A DNA stretch of 64,000 nucleotides from contig OY759361.1 in NCBI GenBank assembly GCA_963662355.1, forward strand, positions 124,001-188,000, in the 5' to 3' direction. Positions within the stretch are counted from its first letter, which is position 1. Each line of letters opens with the position of its first letter. Under the pieces are notes generated by a model, which saw only the letters and a program-made list of their open reading frames with translations, had not been told where the DNA came from and did no database searches. This document shows positions 43,507-53,040 of this stretch, piece after piece. The translations under genes were made by a program, and so were the position numbers. Source of the DNA: WTFY01 sp026713925. GTDB lineage: Bacteria; Pseudomonadota; Gammaproteobacteria; UBA4575.

Positions 43507-43642
43507 ACTAATTTCGCCTCGCACTGAGAATCAACAGTCCCGGTTTAGAAACCGTGCTGAGAGTGTGGCAAAAATTTTAAAGGACTACAAGCAATTTTTA
43601 TAATAAAATTATAAAACTATATCCCATAGTTAGAGTCCAGTA

Positions 43643-44086
43643 TCACAACTGTTCGATAACCGGCCGACCCCGAGGTGAACGGGCGCAGTACTGGACCGAC
43701 CGCATGGTCCCCTGATGTGCGAAGGCAAACTCTATATCGGCCCCGGGCACTGCATCGCCCCCGCGTTCCGGCCATTCGATCAGACAGAACGTATCCTGGC
43801 CTTCGATGACGTCCCGAATCCCGATAAATTCAAGCTCGCGGGGATCCTGTATGCGGTACAGATCAAAATGAAAAAGTCGCACATGCTCCAGAACATAGCT
43901 CTCCTCAAGTGAAAATGTCGGACTTTTGACCCGTCCAGGGTAGCCGAGTGCCTGAACAAAACCTCGTGCAAAAGTTGTCTTGCCGCAGCCCAGGTCCCCC
44001 CGAAGATAAATAACCAGGGGCGGGGTACAACAACGTGCCGTTCTCGCACCCAGTTCCAGCGTCGATACCTCACTTTCCAGGTTCAT
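43643..44086 (-). CDS. tsaE: tRNA threonylcarbamoyladenosine biosynthesis ATPase TsaE
   Basis: ATPase that supports the TsaB-TsaD complex in making t6A37 on tRNAs. The 147-residue product has the P-loop YLRGDLGCGKTTFARGFVQALG, KSPTFSLEESY, HFDLYRI and LIEWPERG. The frame is open 57 codons further upstream, but that part overlaps nnr; ATG at 44086 (MNLESEVSTLELGARTARC) overlaps the nnr stop by 17 nt and gives the usual length. Confidence 0.94.
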   Translation of the reverse strand: MNLESEVSTLELGARTARCCTPPLVIYLRGDLGCGKTTFARGFVQALGYPGRVKSPTFSLEESYVLEHVRLFHFDLYRIQDPRELEFIGIRDVIEGQDTFCLIEWPERGGDAVPGADIEFAFAHQGTMRSVQYCARSPRGRPVIEQL

Positions 44087-45572
44087 GCACTTCCCTGCCG
44101 GCAGTATTGACCAGCCTGCGCAGCGGACCGAACAGGTCACTTGCCAGCAAACCGCGCATACCATCCTGTGCAGCGAGGTCCGCACTATGGGCATGCAACT
44201 GCACGCCAAGCCGCGCAGCATCATACAGGCCAAGCCCTTGCGCAACCAGTCCGGCAATGATTCCCGTCAGTACATCGCCCATTCCTCCCGAAGCCATACC
44301 CGGGTTCCCGGCTGTGCACACAGAGACCTGATCCCCGGATGCCACCAGCGTGCCTGAACCTTTCAGAACACATACCCCGCCGTATCGCTCTTGCAGGGCC
44401 TGTACCTGCTCAAGACGATTATGCTGAATCTCCTGTGAGGTCGCCCCGGACAATCTTGCCGCCTCTCCAGGATGCGGCGTGAGCACCCAGGAAGAGTTGT
44501 GCACGGGGTCCCGGGCCAGCAGGTTCAGTGCATCGGCATCCAGCACCTTCGGGAGGTCGAGTTCCAGAATCCGGGCCAAAAGACCCTGTGCCCACAGGTC
44601 CCTGCCAAGTCCGGGTCCGATTGCAACCACGGTGGCACGCTGGACCAGCGGATCAAGTTCCCGGGCACCTTCCACACCGGATACCATCACTTCACGGCAG
44701 GCCGTGCCCACCATGGCGGCATGCCGCGGTACGGTTGCGACCGATACCAGTCCACTGCCGGCTCGAGCCGCCGCCTCGGCAGCCAGCATCACTGAACCCG
44801 CCATGCCCGCGTTTCCCCCGATCAACAGTACATGCCCATGATCCCCCTTGTGTGCATCGGGACTGCGCACACCCATACGTGCAGACAGCTCTCCCGGATC
44901 AATGACGTGGCAGACGGGCTGCATGGACCGGAACACTTCACCCGGGATCTGCAAATCGCTGAAAAATATCCTGCCTGAATAACGCCGGCCGGCCCCGGTA
45001 ACCAGGCCCAGCTTCATTCCGACAAATGTAATCGTGACCTGTGCCATCGCCGCGTCACCCAGAGGTATCCCCCGATCTGCATCCAGCCCTGAAGGAATGT
45101 CCACACTCAGAACCGGCGCAGGATGTGCGTTCATGCTTCGTATGGCTGCTGCCAACTCACCTTCGACCGGACGGGTCAGGCCGGAGCCGAGCAGGGCATC
45201 GACGATGAGATCACAATCTGGAAGATCCCCTGAAAAAGAGGTACACAGCCCGCCGCAGTCTAGATACTCATCCTGGGCACGCCGGGCATCGCCACTGATC
45301 CCGGAATGGCCGCCGGGCTGAATCACTTGTACCTGCATCCCGGCAGAACGGGCCAGGCGGGCCATGACATACCCGTCCCCGCCATTGTTCCCTGTGCCCA
45401 CCAGCAAGACTATGCGCCCAGCGTCCGGCCAGGTTTTCCGGATCAGGTCAAAGGCTGCTTCTCCGGCACGCTGCATCAACGTGTAGCCGGGTATTCCGAA
45501 CTCCTCAATGGCGATACGATCCATCTCACGGACCTGTCTGGCAAGATAGATACTTTCAGGAATAGAATCCAT
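44070..45572 (-). CDS. nnr: Bifunctional NAD(P)H-hydrate epimerase/dehydratase
   Basis: Repairs NADHX and NADPHX, damaged forms of the cofactors. The 500-residue protein is a fusion: an N-terminal epimerase (YjeF_N) domain, about 1-215, with LLVGTGNNGGDGYVMARLA and IVDALLGSGLTRPVEG; and a C-terminal ADP-dependent dehydratase (YjeF_C, carbohydrate kinase-like), about 235-500, with GHVLLIGGNAGMAGSV, LTPHPGEAARL and NPGMASGGMGDVLTGIIAG. ATG at 45572 was chosen; a TTG two codons earlier is less likely. It diverges from queG. Confidence 0.95.
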   Translation of the reverse strand: MDSIPESIYLARQVREMDRIAIEEFGIPGYTLMQRAGEAAFDLIRKTWPDAGRIVLLVGTGNNGGDGYVMARLARSAGMQVQVIQPGGHSGISGDARRAQDEYLDCGGLCTSFSGDLPDCDLIVDALLGSGLTRPVEGELAAAIRSMNAHPAPVLSVDIPSGLDADRGIPLGDAAMAQVTITFVGMKLGLVTGAGRRYSGRIFFSDLQIPGEVFRSMQPVCHVIDPGELSARMGVRSPDAHKGDHGHVLLIGGNAGMAGSVMLAAEAAARAGSGLVSVATVPRHAAMVGTACREVMVSGVEGARELDPLVQRATVVAIGPGLGRDLWAQGLLARILELDLPKVLDADALNLLARDPVHNSSWVLTPHPGEAARLSGATSQEIQHNRLEQVQALQERYGGVCVLKGSGTLVASGDQVSVCTAGNPGMASGGMGDVLTGIIAGLVAQGLGLYDAARLGVQLHAHSADLAAQDGMRGLLASDLFGPLRRLVNTAGREVHEPGK

Positions 45573-45629
45573 TGGCAAATTATACGCAATTCAAGCCTGT
45601 ACAATTCCGGAAGATTGAGCTGCAACCAG

Positions 45630-46694
45630 ATGAACACCTCCTTTTCAAATTTCACCGGCCTGGCGCTGGACATCAAAGCCTGGGGAAGGGAGCTCGGATT
45701 CGATGCACTTGGCATCACCGACACCCGTTTGGGCGATCATGAGACCCGTCTGATGAACTGGCTGCATGCCGGATATCATGGAGAAATGCATTACATGAGC
45801 CGGCACGGCATTAGACGTTCCCGGCCTGAAATGCTGTCTCCCGGCACCATTCGAATCATTTCCGCACGCATGAACTACCAGGCACCCGATGCCAAGGATG
45901 AAAAGGAAGTGCTTGCCAACCGGAATCAGGCGTATATTTCCCGGTATGCACTGGGCCGAGACTACCACAGGGTGGTTCGCAAGCGTTTGCAGAAGCTGGC
46001 CGAGCGCATAGCCGAAAAGGTGGGGCCGTTCGGATACCGGGCATTTACGGACAGTGCTCCGGTACTGGAAAAGGCACTTGCAGAAAAAGCCGGACTGGGC
46101 TGGATCGGCAAGCATACCAATCTGATCAACCGCGCATCGGGCTCCTGGTTTTTTTTGGGCGAGCTGTACACAAACTTGCCGCTGCCCGTGGACTTACCCG
46201 CTGAAAACCATTGCGGCACCTGCAGCACCTGCATGGAAGTGTGCCCCACCCGGGCCATCGTCAGCCCGTATCAACTGGACGCAAGGCGCTGTATCTCATA
46301 CCACACGATCGAACTGAAAGAGGCGATTCCTGTCGAATTCCGCAAAGCAATGGGCAACCGGATTTTCGGCTGCGATGACTGTCAGCTGTACTGCCCATGG
46401 AACCGGTTCGGACAGAAAAGTCCGCTTTCCGACTTTGCCGTGCGCCACAGACTTGATGCTGCACACTTGATCGAACTATTCAGGTGGAGCCAAGAGGATT
46501 TCCTGGCCAACACCGAAGGCTCGGCAATCCGCCGAATCGGCTACGCATGCTGGCTCAGGAATATTGCAGTAGCGCTCGGCAATGCAGAATCCACGCCTGA
46601 CGTCATCCAGGCACTGAAAGACAGACTGCATCATTCCAGTGAACTGGTGCGCGAACACGTCGCCTGGGCCTTGCAGCAACACGGTGCCCTGTAG
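45630..46694 (+). CDS. queG: Epoxyqueuosine reductase QueG
   Basis: Cobalamin-dependent [4Fe-4S] enzyme that reduces epoxyqueuosine to queuosine in tRNA, the last step after tgt and queA, which also lie in this window. The 354-residue protein has the N-terminal LGITDTRLGDHETRLMNWL, the Asp-containing FTDSAPVLEKALAEKAGLGWIG, two Fe-S motifs (CGTCSTCMEVCPTRAI and CDDCQLYCPWNRF, with CISYHTIE) and a HEAT-like C-terminal repeat. ATG at 45630 is the family start; the open frame continues far upstream into the divergent nnr gene and was trimmed. Confidence 0.95.
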   Translation: MNTSFSNFTGLALDIKAWGRELGFDALGITDTRLGDHETRLMNWLHAGYHGEMHYMSRHGIRRSRPEMLSPGTIRIISARMNYQAPDAKDEKEVLANRNQAYISRYALGRDYHRVVRKRLQKLAERIAEKVGPFGYRAFTDSAPVLEKALAEKAGLGWIGKHTNLINRASGSWFFLGELYTNLPLPVDLPAENHCGTCSTCMEVCPTRAIVSPYQLDARRCISYHTIELKEAIPVEFRKAMGNRIFGCDDCQLYCPWNRFGQKSPLSDFAVRHRLDAAHLIELFRWSQEDFLANTEGSAIRRIGYACWLRNIAVALGNAESTPDVIQALKDRLHHSSELVREHVAWALQQHGAL

Positions 46695-46727
46695 ACGCTG
46701 ACCTCGTGGCGGGCGCCAGGTCGCGGC

Positions 46728-48329
46728 TCAGGAGTGCTTCCTGTAGTAGTCAAGCGCTGCACGGGTCGCACAATCCTGACCGGGGACCGCCTCCCCGTCA
46801 TGCAACCCGTCCAGCAGATGGTGTGCCAGCCTCTTCCCAAACTCCACACCCGGCTGATCAAAGGAGTTTATATCCAGCACAATGCCCTGTACGAACACCT
46901 TGTGCTCATACAGGGCCAGCAACAGGCCCAGGGTGCGTGGCGTGAGTTCCCTGAACAAGATCATATTGCTGGTGCGATTGCCGGGAAACACCCTGTGCAT
47001 GGCATGCTGGCCATTGTCCTCAGCCTGCACTTCTTCGGGCATTCGCCCCAGCATCAGGGCCTCAGCCTGGCCAATCATGTTAGCCATCAGCATATCGTGC
47101 TGTCGCCGGTTCGCATGTGCCGGCCTGACCACGCCGATAAAATCACTGCTGACCGGTTCCCGGCCCTGGTGCAGGAACTGGAAAAAACCATGCTGGGCGC
47201 TCGTCCCGACATCTCCGAACACGACCGTACAGCCCGGTACATCCAGGACCCTTCCGGACCGGTCTACGCACTTGCCATTACTCTCCATCTCAAGCTGCTG
47301 GAGGTAGGCCGGCAAGTGATGCAAACGCGTGTCGTAGGGCAGCACTGCCTGTACGGATGCACCCAGAAAATGCTGGTTCCAGATCCCCAGCAGGGCAAGC
47401 AGAACGGGGATATTTTCCTTGGCAGGGGCGGTTTTGAAATGTTCATCCATCTCGTTCGCACCTCGCAGCAACTCCTTGAACACAGGCATACCCAGATAAA
47501 GTACGACACTCAACCCTGCTGCCGACCAGACAGAAAATCGCCCGCCGACCGAATCCCACATAGGGAAGACCTGTTGTGGCGGAACCCCCCATGACACCGC
47601 CTTTTCAGTGCGGGCAGTCACTGCGGAAAAATGCCGGTCAATGCGTTTATTTACCTGGTCGTCTCCTGATAGCCAGTTTCTTGCATTCTCGGCATTGGCT
47701 AGGGTTTCCGGCGTTGTAAAACTCTTGGAAGTGATAATGAAAAGTGTTGTGGCAGGCACCAGATTTTGCAGTACACGGTTGATTTCCGCCGCATCCGCGT
47801 TGCTGACGAAATGAACTTCCAGACCCTGGCAGGCCAAATCGCTGAATACATCACATACCAGCATCGGGCCCAGACGTGACCCGCCGGCACCCAGATTGAC
47901 TATGTCGGTAAACCCCTCCTCACGCACCTGCCAGGCAAAATCCTCCATCCTGCGTAACACCTTGTCCCGGGACCGGGCCGGGCCGGAAGAGACATCATCC
48001 AGTTCACGAAGTACAGTATGCCGTACAGCCCGATCCTCGGTCAGGTTGATGCGGTCCCCGGCAAACAGTTTGTCGCGCCAGGTCTCTACCTCGCACTCGA
48101 CAAACAGGGAAAACAGGATATCCAGCGTTTTGCCGGAAATGCGGTTTCTGGAAAAATCAAACAGGAACTCCGGGTGCTCCACCGAAAATGCCGTGAACCG
48201 GCCAGGGTCCTGGGCAAACCATTCGCGCAGGGTGTGGTTTTTGATTTCCTTCGCATGTGCGCGAAGCGCCTGGTAGGAGGCCAGTTGTGACAGTGGCTTG
48301 CGCACAGGTATTGCCACAGGATTGTGCAC
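46728..48329 (-). CDS. pgi: Glucose-6-phosphate isomerase
   Basis: Interconverts glucose-6-phosphate and fructose-6-phosphate. The 533-residue protein has NLGAGGSRLGPMLV, FIITSKSFTTPETLANA, FSVWSAAGLS, and the second signature in a changed form, FGDVGTSAQHGFFQFLHQG, where most family members have GTNGQH. Catalytic residues around EMDEHF and the C-terminal Lys region NSFDQPGVEFGK are present. The start is GTG at 48329; two more in-frame GTG codons follow closely (48317 and 48305), and none has a strong ribosome binding site. Confidence 0.94.
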   Translation of the reverse strand: MHNPVAIPVRKPLSQLASYQALRAHAKEIKNHTLREWFAQDPGRFTAFSVEHPEFLFDFSRNRISGKTLDILFSLFVECEVETWRDKLFAGDRINLTEDRAVRHTVLRELDDVSSGPARSRDKVLRRMEDFAWQVREEGFTDIVNLGAGGSRLGPMLVCDVFSDLACQGLEVHFVSNADAAEINRVLQNLVPATTLFIITSKSFTTPETLANAENARNWLSGDDQVNKRIDRHFSAVTARTEKAVSWGVPPQQVFPMWDSVGGRFSVWSAAGLSVVLYLGMPVFKELLRGANEMDEHFKTAPAKENIPVLLALLGIWNQHFLGASVQAVLPYDTRLHHLPAYLQQLEMESNGKCVDRSGRVLDVPGCTVVFGDVGTSAQHGFFQFLHQGREPVSSDFIGVVRPAHANRRQHDMLMANMIGQAEALMLGRMPEEVQAEDNGQHAMHRVFPGNRTSNMILFRELTPRTLGLLLALYEHKVFVQGIVLDINSFDQPGVEFGKRLAHHLLDGLHDGEAVPGQDCATRAALDYYRKHS

Positions 48330-48374
48330 GTGAATGTGGGGCGCCGGACTGCCCCGTCTCTGCCGGTCGACTCG

Positions 48375-48503
48375 CTAGGAATCGCTTTTGGTCATGCGCC
48401 TGTACTGGATCAGCTGTGTCACCCGCATGTTGAACAAGTCCAGCTGCGCCGCCACTGCGATCACAAATACCAGTGCCGTCAAGGCTACAACTACAACCCA
48501 CAT
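48375..48503 (-). CDS. Small membrane-anchored protein between panC and pgi
   Basis: A 42-residue protein whose ATG is preceded by a good GGGAG at a spacing of about seven nt. It begins MWVVVVALTALVFVIAVAAQ, a single hydrophobic helix, followed by LDLFNMRVTQLIQYRRMT and a short polar end. It fits an inner-membrane peptide with a cytoplasmic basic tail. I do not recognise it. It is on the same strand as panC and pgi, 51 nt downstream of panC. Confidence 0.5.
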   Translation of the reverse strand: MWVVVVALTALVFVIAVAAQLDLFNMRVTQLIQYRRMTKSDS

Positions 48504-48554
48504 ATTTTTCTCCCGGTCAAAAACACAAATACTGTTTCTTGAGAGTATACCTGT

Positions 48555-49406
48555 TTACGAGATTCGTACCAGCACATTGTCAATCAGGCGCGCCTTGCCC
48601 AGCCAAGCAGCAGCCAGAATCGCTATGAAATCAGTGCCTCGACGGGCTTCTTCCAGGGTATCGGCATCGCGTATCGACACATATTCCGGGTGAAACCCGG
48701 CCTGTTTCAGGCGGTCTGCTGCCTGGCGCTCCAGGCGTGCATAGCTGCGCTCACCTGCTTCGATCTGCTGCCCCATGTTCACAAGCTCTGCATACAGCCG
48801 GGGTGCCAGCGCACGCTGCGAATCGTCCAGATATGCATTGCGTGAACTGAATGCAAGACCATCGTCTTCACGTTGGGTAGGGACCTGCTCAATCCGTATC
48901 TCCAGGCCCAGATTCCGGACCAACTGCTTAATAATGACCAGCTGCTGATAGTCTTTTTCACCAAACACTGCCACATCGGGGTCCGTCATATGGAACAGCC
49001 GGACCACCACTGCAACAATGCCATCAAAGAATCCCGGCCTGAATTGGCCGCACAACTGCTGATGCAGGGGATGTTCGGGGAGGTTCGTGTGAACGTGATG
49101 CCGCTCGGAATATACCTCTTCGTGTTCCGGCATGAACACCAGATCCGCACGGGCATGTTGAAGGGCACTCAGGTCCTCGCGTGGCGTCCTCGGGTAAGCC
49201 GCCAGGTCTTCTTCACGGTCGAACTGCAGAGTATTGACGAAAATGCTGCACACCACCTTGCTGCCACAGGTTCGTGCATGCTCGACTAGGGCAAGATGCC
49301 CGGCATGCAGGTTTCCCATGGTGGGAACCAGTACGATACGTTCGCCCTGGCTTTTCCATAAGGAAATCTGCCTGCGCAGCACAGCAACCGTAGTAACCGT
49401 TTGCAT
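48555..49406 (-). CDS. panC: Pantothenate synthetase
   Basis: ATP-dependent condensation of pantoate and beta-alanine, the last step of pantothenate synthesis. The 283-residue protein has VPTMGNLHAGHLALVEHA (the HIGH-like motif), FVNTLQFDREEDLAAYPRT, FGEKDYQQLVIIKQLV and AFSSRNAYLDDSQRA (KMSKS-like region). It follows panB by 17 nt in the usual pan operon order. Confidence 0.96.
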   Translation of the reverse strand: MQTVTTVAVLRRQISLWKSQGERIVLVPTMGNLHAGHLALVEHARTCGSKVVCSIFVNTLQFDREEDLAAYPRTPREDLSALQHARADLVFMPEHEEVYSERHHVHTNLPEHPLHQQLCGQFRPGFFDGIVAVVVRLFHMTDPDVAVFGEKDYQQLVIIKQLVRNLGLEIRIEQVPTQREDDGLAFSSRNAYLDDSQRALAPRLYAELVNMGQQIEAGERSYARLERQAADRLKQAGFHPEYVSIRDADTLEEARRGTDFIAILAAAWLGKARLIDNVLVRIS

Positions 49407-49423
49407 GGGGTAAGGAACGGCAA

Positions 49424-50209
49424 TCAGGCGTCTGCAGGAAAGCTGGAACTTTTCACAGCATCCACATATGCTGCCACCGCGGCCGGAATATCCTTCGCAA
49501 CTGCGAGAAAATTCTTTGCGAACTTGGGCGTGATACCCCGGGTCACCCCAAGAACATCATGCAGCACCAGGATCTGCCCGTCACACTCCGGCCCTGCACC
49601 GATTCCAATCACAGGGATAGCACAATGATGGGTAATCTTTCTGGCTAGTGAGCCGGGTATGCACTCCAGCAGCAGCATGTCAGCCCCCGCAGCCTGCAGG
49701 CTCATCGCGTTGCTGAACAATTCTTCGGCACTTTCTTCGCTGGCACCCTGCATGAAATATCCTCCAAGCTTGTGCACGTACTGGGGACGCAAGCCAAGAT
49801 GAGCACAAACGGGGACCCCGCATTCGCTGAGTTCGTGCACGATGCTCACTTGACGGGCCGAGGCTTCCAGCTTGACCATTTGTGCACCCCCTATCTGAAT
49901 CAGGTCCGTGGCATTGGCCAGTGCCTGCTCCACATTGGTATATGTCATGAAGGGCATATCGGATATCACAAGGCTATGCTCGACGGCCGAACTCACACAC
50001 TGGCTGTGATAGATCATGTCGTCCATGGTTACAGACACGGTACTGGTATGCCCTTGCACGACCATCCCCAGTGAATCCCCCACGAGAATCACGTCTATCC
50101 CCGCCTGGTCCAGCAAGGCGGCAAAGCTTGCATCATATGCTGTCAGGCAGGCAATTTTCTCGCCCCTGGCCTTCATTGCCTGCAACAGCTTCAGCGTGAC
50201 ATTTTCCAT
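49424..50209 (-). CDS. panB: 3-methyl-2-oxobutanoate hydroxymethyltransferase
   Basis: First committed step of pantothenate synthesis, transferring a methylene unit from 5,10-methylene-THF. The 261-residue protein has KIACLTAYDASFAALLDQAG, ILVGDSLGMVVQGHTSTVSVTMDDM, MPFMTY, KLEASARQVS, and GIGAGPECDGQILVLHDVLG. ATG at 50209 matches the family start; 15 more codons are open upstream and overlap the kinase gene. Confidence 0.96.
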   Translation of the reverse strand: MENVTLKLLQAMKARGEKIACLTAYDASFAALLDQAGIDVILVGDSLGMVVQGHTSTVSVTMDDMIYHSQCVSSAVEHSLVISDMPFMTYTNVEQALANATDLIQIGGAQMVKLEASARQVSIVHELSECGVPVCAHLGLRPQYVHKLGGYFMQGASEESAEELFSNAMSLQAAGADMLLLECIPGSLARKITHHCAIPVIGIGAGPECDGQILVLHDVLGVTRGITPKFAKNFLAVAKDIPAAVAAYVDAVKSSSFPADA

Positions 50210-50243
50210 GCGCCTGTCCCTGATTGTTGGCCTGTTACTCAAA

Positions 50244-50894
50244 TCAACTCGCAAACGGGAGAGGATTAAAATAGCGTTTGCCTGCCTTGGTACTCAAGAT
50301 TTTCTGCAGCAGCTGTTCGTAATCCTGATCGTTATTGATAAAATCTATTTCGCTCGCATTCACGATCAGGCACGGTGCATCGGTATAGTGATAGAAGAAT
50401 TTTGCATAGGCTGCGTTCAGTTGTTCCAGATAGGCTGATTCAATCAGCCGCTCGTAACTCCGCTTGCGTTTCCGTATGCGCTGCAGCAGCACTTCCACAG
50501 GGGCCTGGAGATACACAACCAGGTCCGGCTTGGGCGCATCAATGGTGAGATAGGAATACACCTGTTCATACAACTCATACTCGCTGGCGTTCAGGTTGAC
50601 CTGTGCAAACAGCCGGTCTTTCTCAATCAGAAAATCAGATACCTGTACCGGAGAGAAAATATCGGCCTGCCTGTATTCCTGAAGCTGTTTGGCACGCCGC
50701 AGCAAAAAATACAGCTGTGTAGCCAAGGCCACCTCTCTAGGGTTCTGGTAAAATTGTTCAAGAAACGGATTGTCTTCCTCCTTTTCCAGCAGCAGGTACG
50801 AACCAAACTCATCGCCGAGTCGTTGCGCGAGACTGGTTTTGCCCACACCGATCGAACCTTCCACGACGACATATTTAAGGTTATGGTCCAACAT
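50244..50894 (-). CDS. Deoxynucleoside kinase family protein
   Basis: Salvage-type kinase (dNK family) that phosphorylates deoxynucleosides. The 216-residue protein has the P-loop VVVEGSIGVGKTSLAQRL, the lid/ERS-like segment FLIEKDRLFAQVNL, and PKPDLVVYLQAPVEVLLQRIRKRKRSYE. The exact nucleoside preference cannot be told from sequence. It lies between folK and panB, an arrangement common in gammaproteobacteria, and its start overlaps the end of folK by 14 nt. Confidence 0.85.
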   Translation of the reverse strand: MLDHNLKYVVVEGSIGVGKTSLAQRLGDEFGSYLLLEKEEDNPFLEQFYQNPREVALATQLYFLLRRAKQLQEYRQADIFSPVQVSDFLIEKDRLFAQVNLNASEYELYEQVYSYLTIDAPKPDLVVYLQAPVEVLLQRIRKRKRSYERLIESAYLEQLNAAYAKFFYHYTDAPCLIVNASEIDFINNDQDYEQLLQKILSTKAGKRYFNPLPFAS

Positions 50895-51378
50895 CCGGAG
50901 TCGCTATCTTTGTCAACTGGTATTGAGGGAGCCTTTCAATCAATTCATGCAAACTGCCCTGACCCGGAATAATGAGGTTCCCCTCTATCTCCTGTAAAGG
51001 GATTAATACAAATTCCCGCTTGCTGATGCCTGGATGGGGTATCCGAAGCTCCTCCGTACTCATTTCCAGGTCTCCGTAAAGTAGGATGTCCAGGTCCAGG
51101 GTTCTCGGCCCCCAGCGTTGCATGCTGCGGACACGCCGGTGCTGCTGTTCGACATATTGCAAAGCAGCCAGCAACTCCACAGGGTAGAGTTCCGTAGAGA
51201 TCTTGGCAACCGCATTCACAAAATTGGGCTGGTCAGGGGGACCCATTGGCCGGCTTTCATACAGACTTGAGCTTTTCAGCAGATCCATGTCCTGCATCTC
51301 ATGCAACGCGAGCAAGGCACGAGATACCTGCTTTTCGGGATCCTGCTGGTTACTGCCCAGACCGATATATGCCTGCAT
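50881..51378 (-). CDS. folK: 2-amino-4-hydroxy-6-hydroxymethyldihydropteridine pyrophosphokinase
   Basis: Pyrophosphoryl transfer in folate synthesis, just before dihydropteroate synthase. The 165-residue protein has IGLGSNQQDPEKQVSRAL at the N-terminus, YESRPMGPPDQPNFVNAVAKI, the signature RRVRSMQRWGPRTLDLDILLYG, and IPHPGISKREFVLIPL. Its product feeds folate, which panB uses. It lies downstream of pcnB. Confidence 0.96.
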   Translation of the reverse strand: MQAYIGLGSNQQDPEKQVSRALLALHEMQDMDLLKSSSLYESRPMGPPDQPNFVNAVAKISTELYPVELLAALQYVEQQHRRVRSMQRWGPRTLDLDILLYGDLEMSTEELRIPHPGISKREFVLIPLQEIEGNLIIPGQGSLHELIERLPQYQLTKIATPDVGP

Positions 51379-51417
51379 GGCAAACCCCTTGTTAGGTGAT
51401 GCGAGTACCCTGCACGC

Positions 51418-52707
51418 CTAGTGGTAGGTCCTGTTTCCAGATTTGAACGGTGTTTTGCCTACCCCTCTGCCTGGTGCACGCACCATCTTTCTTTGCGTAG
51501 CCTCGTCAGCATCCTGAAAGACCGTCCACCATTCGCACAGCCTGTCAACCGGTTCACCCGCTTGTGCACGCAGGCACAGAAAATCATAGGCTGCGCGAAA
51601 ACGGGCGTGCTGGTACAGGCGAAACACCTGCTTGCCACGCTTGCGATAGAACCTGTACTGGAGATCCCACATGTCACGCATCGGATGGCTCATCCGCTTC
51701 GGGATCGAGGTGTATCTCAACTGCGAGATGATGGTATCTTGCATTGCAGCGTCATGTGCAATCTTCGGCGACAGGCCATCCAGCTCCAGCTGCCGGGTCA
51801 GTACCCGCATGGGTCCCCAGAGGAATACTGCATACAAAAACGAAGGGGTCACAGGCTTGCCGGCGCGAACCCGCTCATCCGTGTTTTGCAGGGCACCATA
51901 CACCAGGCTGGTGAACGTCTGCAGGGTGGTGTCCTCAAGCGCCTTCTCCGTCATCGGAAACAGGTATTGAAACAGCCCGTATTCCCGCAGGGCACTGAAG
52001 GTCCTTACCGCAAACCCTGCGTGAAACAATTTGAGTATTTCGTCGAACAGGCGTGCCGAAGGCACTTCCGACAGCAGATGACCCAAACGGCAAATCGTCT
52101 CCTCAGCCCGCTTCTCGACCTTGAAATCCAGCTTGACAGCCAGACGGATGGCACGAAGCATACGCACCGGGTCCTCTCGAAACCGTAAATCTGGATCGCC
52201 GATCACGCGTAACAGCCTTGCATCAAGATCCTGCCTGCCGCCGACCAGGTCCAGCAGCCTGCCCTCGTCGGGGTCGTAGTACAGTGCATTGGCCGTGAAA
52301 TCCCTGCGAAAGGCGTCTTCATCGATGCTCCCGTAGATGTTGTCGGTAAGAATACGGCCTTTCTGGTTCACATGGGCGCGTCCCGCAGCACGAAATGTCG
52401 CAACTTCCACATATCCCTTCGGACCGTATACATGCACGATCCGAAAGCGCCGCCCGATTACACGACTGTTGTCAAACAGCCTGCGAACATCCTTTGGGTG
52501 GGCATCAGTCGCAATATCAAAGTCCTTGGGAGAGAGTCCCAGAAGCAGATCGCGAACCCCGCCACCGACCAGATATGCCTGAAATCCCGCAGCATGCAGT
52601 CCTGAAATGACACGCAACGCATTCCGGTCGATGCGGGATGTGTCGATATTTACCCGCGCTCCGGAGTGCGGATTTGACTTAAGCGAATCAGGCGTAGAAC
52701 GTTTCAT
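51418..52707 (-). CDS. pcnB: Poly(A) polymerase PcnB
   Basis: Adds poly(A) tails to RNA 3' ends, marking them for decay. The 429-residue protein has the nucleotidyltransferase motif YLVGGGVRDLLLGLSPKDFDIATDA, REDPVRMLRAIRLAVKLDFKV for the CCA/PAP-class RNA-binding region, and a Cys-poor basic C-terminus. PcnB and CCA-adding enzymes are alike; the folK neighbour and the long C-terminal region (residues 250-429) favour PcnB. Confidence 0.92.
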   Translation of the reverse strand: MKRSTPDSLKSNPHSGARVNIDTSRIDRNALRVISGLHAAGFQAYLVGGGVRDLLLGLSPKDFDIATDAHPKDVRRLFDNSRVIGRRFRIVHVYGPKGYVEVATFRAAGRAHVNQKGRILTDNIYGSIDEDAFRRDFTANALYYDPDEGRLLDLVGGRQDLDARLLRVIGDPDLRFREDPVRMLRAIRLAVKLDFKVEKRAEETICRLGHLLSEVPSARLFDEILKLFHAGFAVRTFSALREYGLFQYLFPMTEKALEDTTLQTFTSLVYGALQNTDERVRAGKPVTPSFLYAVFLWGPMRVLTRQLELDGLSPKIAHDAAMQDTIISQLRYTSIPKRMSHPMRDMWDLQYRFYRKRGKQVFRLYQHARFRAAYDFLCLRAQAGEPVDRLCEWWTVFQDADEATQRKMVRAPGRGVGKTPFKSGNRTYH

Positions 52708-53040
52708 GTCAGCAAGCTACAACTATGCAAAAGGTGTCCTGTTTTGCAGTATGCCATTGAATCATAACCATGTTACATTCAAAAACAACCGGGACAGGCA
52801 AACTATTGCCAATCTGGATACGGACACAGACAACATGAGAGCACTTCGTAATGTCCATCCAGTCTGACCCGAAAGCAAAAAAAAGCGCTCAGCACGGCCG
52901 TTACGTTCAGACTGAATGACAGGACATTTGCACAAGCGTACTGGAAAGCGCCTCCTGAACAGACGGTAACCCAGTCTGGAACGTGCGGGCCGGTAGCCGG
53001 GCAGGGAATGCCGGTCAAGCAGCACATCGCAGAGTACCGC
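52708..53040. other. Intergenic region upstream of pcnB
   Basis: About 330 nt without a supported gene. It holds a candidate pcnB promoter near 52761-52788 and, on the minus strand near 52878-52887, a run of eight T that could belong to a terminator for hslR, although no strong stem precedes it. Confidence 0.5.
52761..52788 (-). promoter_or_regulatory. Candidate sigma-70 promoter for the pcnB-folK-panBC cluster
   Basis: On the minus strand TTGTTT, a 16-bp spacer and TATGAT, about 55 nt upstream of the pcnB ATG. Confidence 0.4.

Noticed and set aside
45306..45629. N-terminal extension of QueG by 108 codons
   Set aside because: It runs antisense into nnr and its sequence does not match QueG; the ATG at 45630 gives the family N-terminus.
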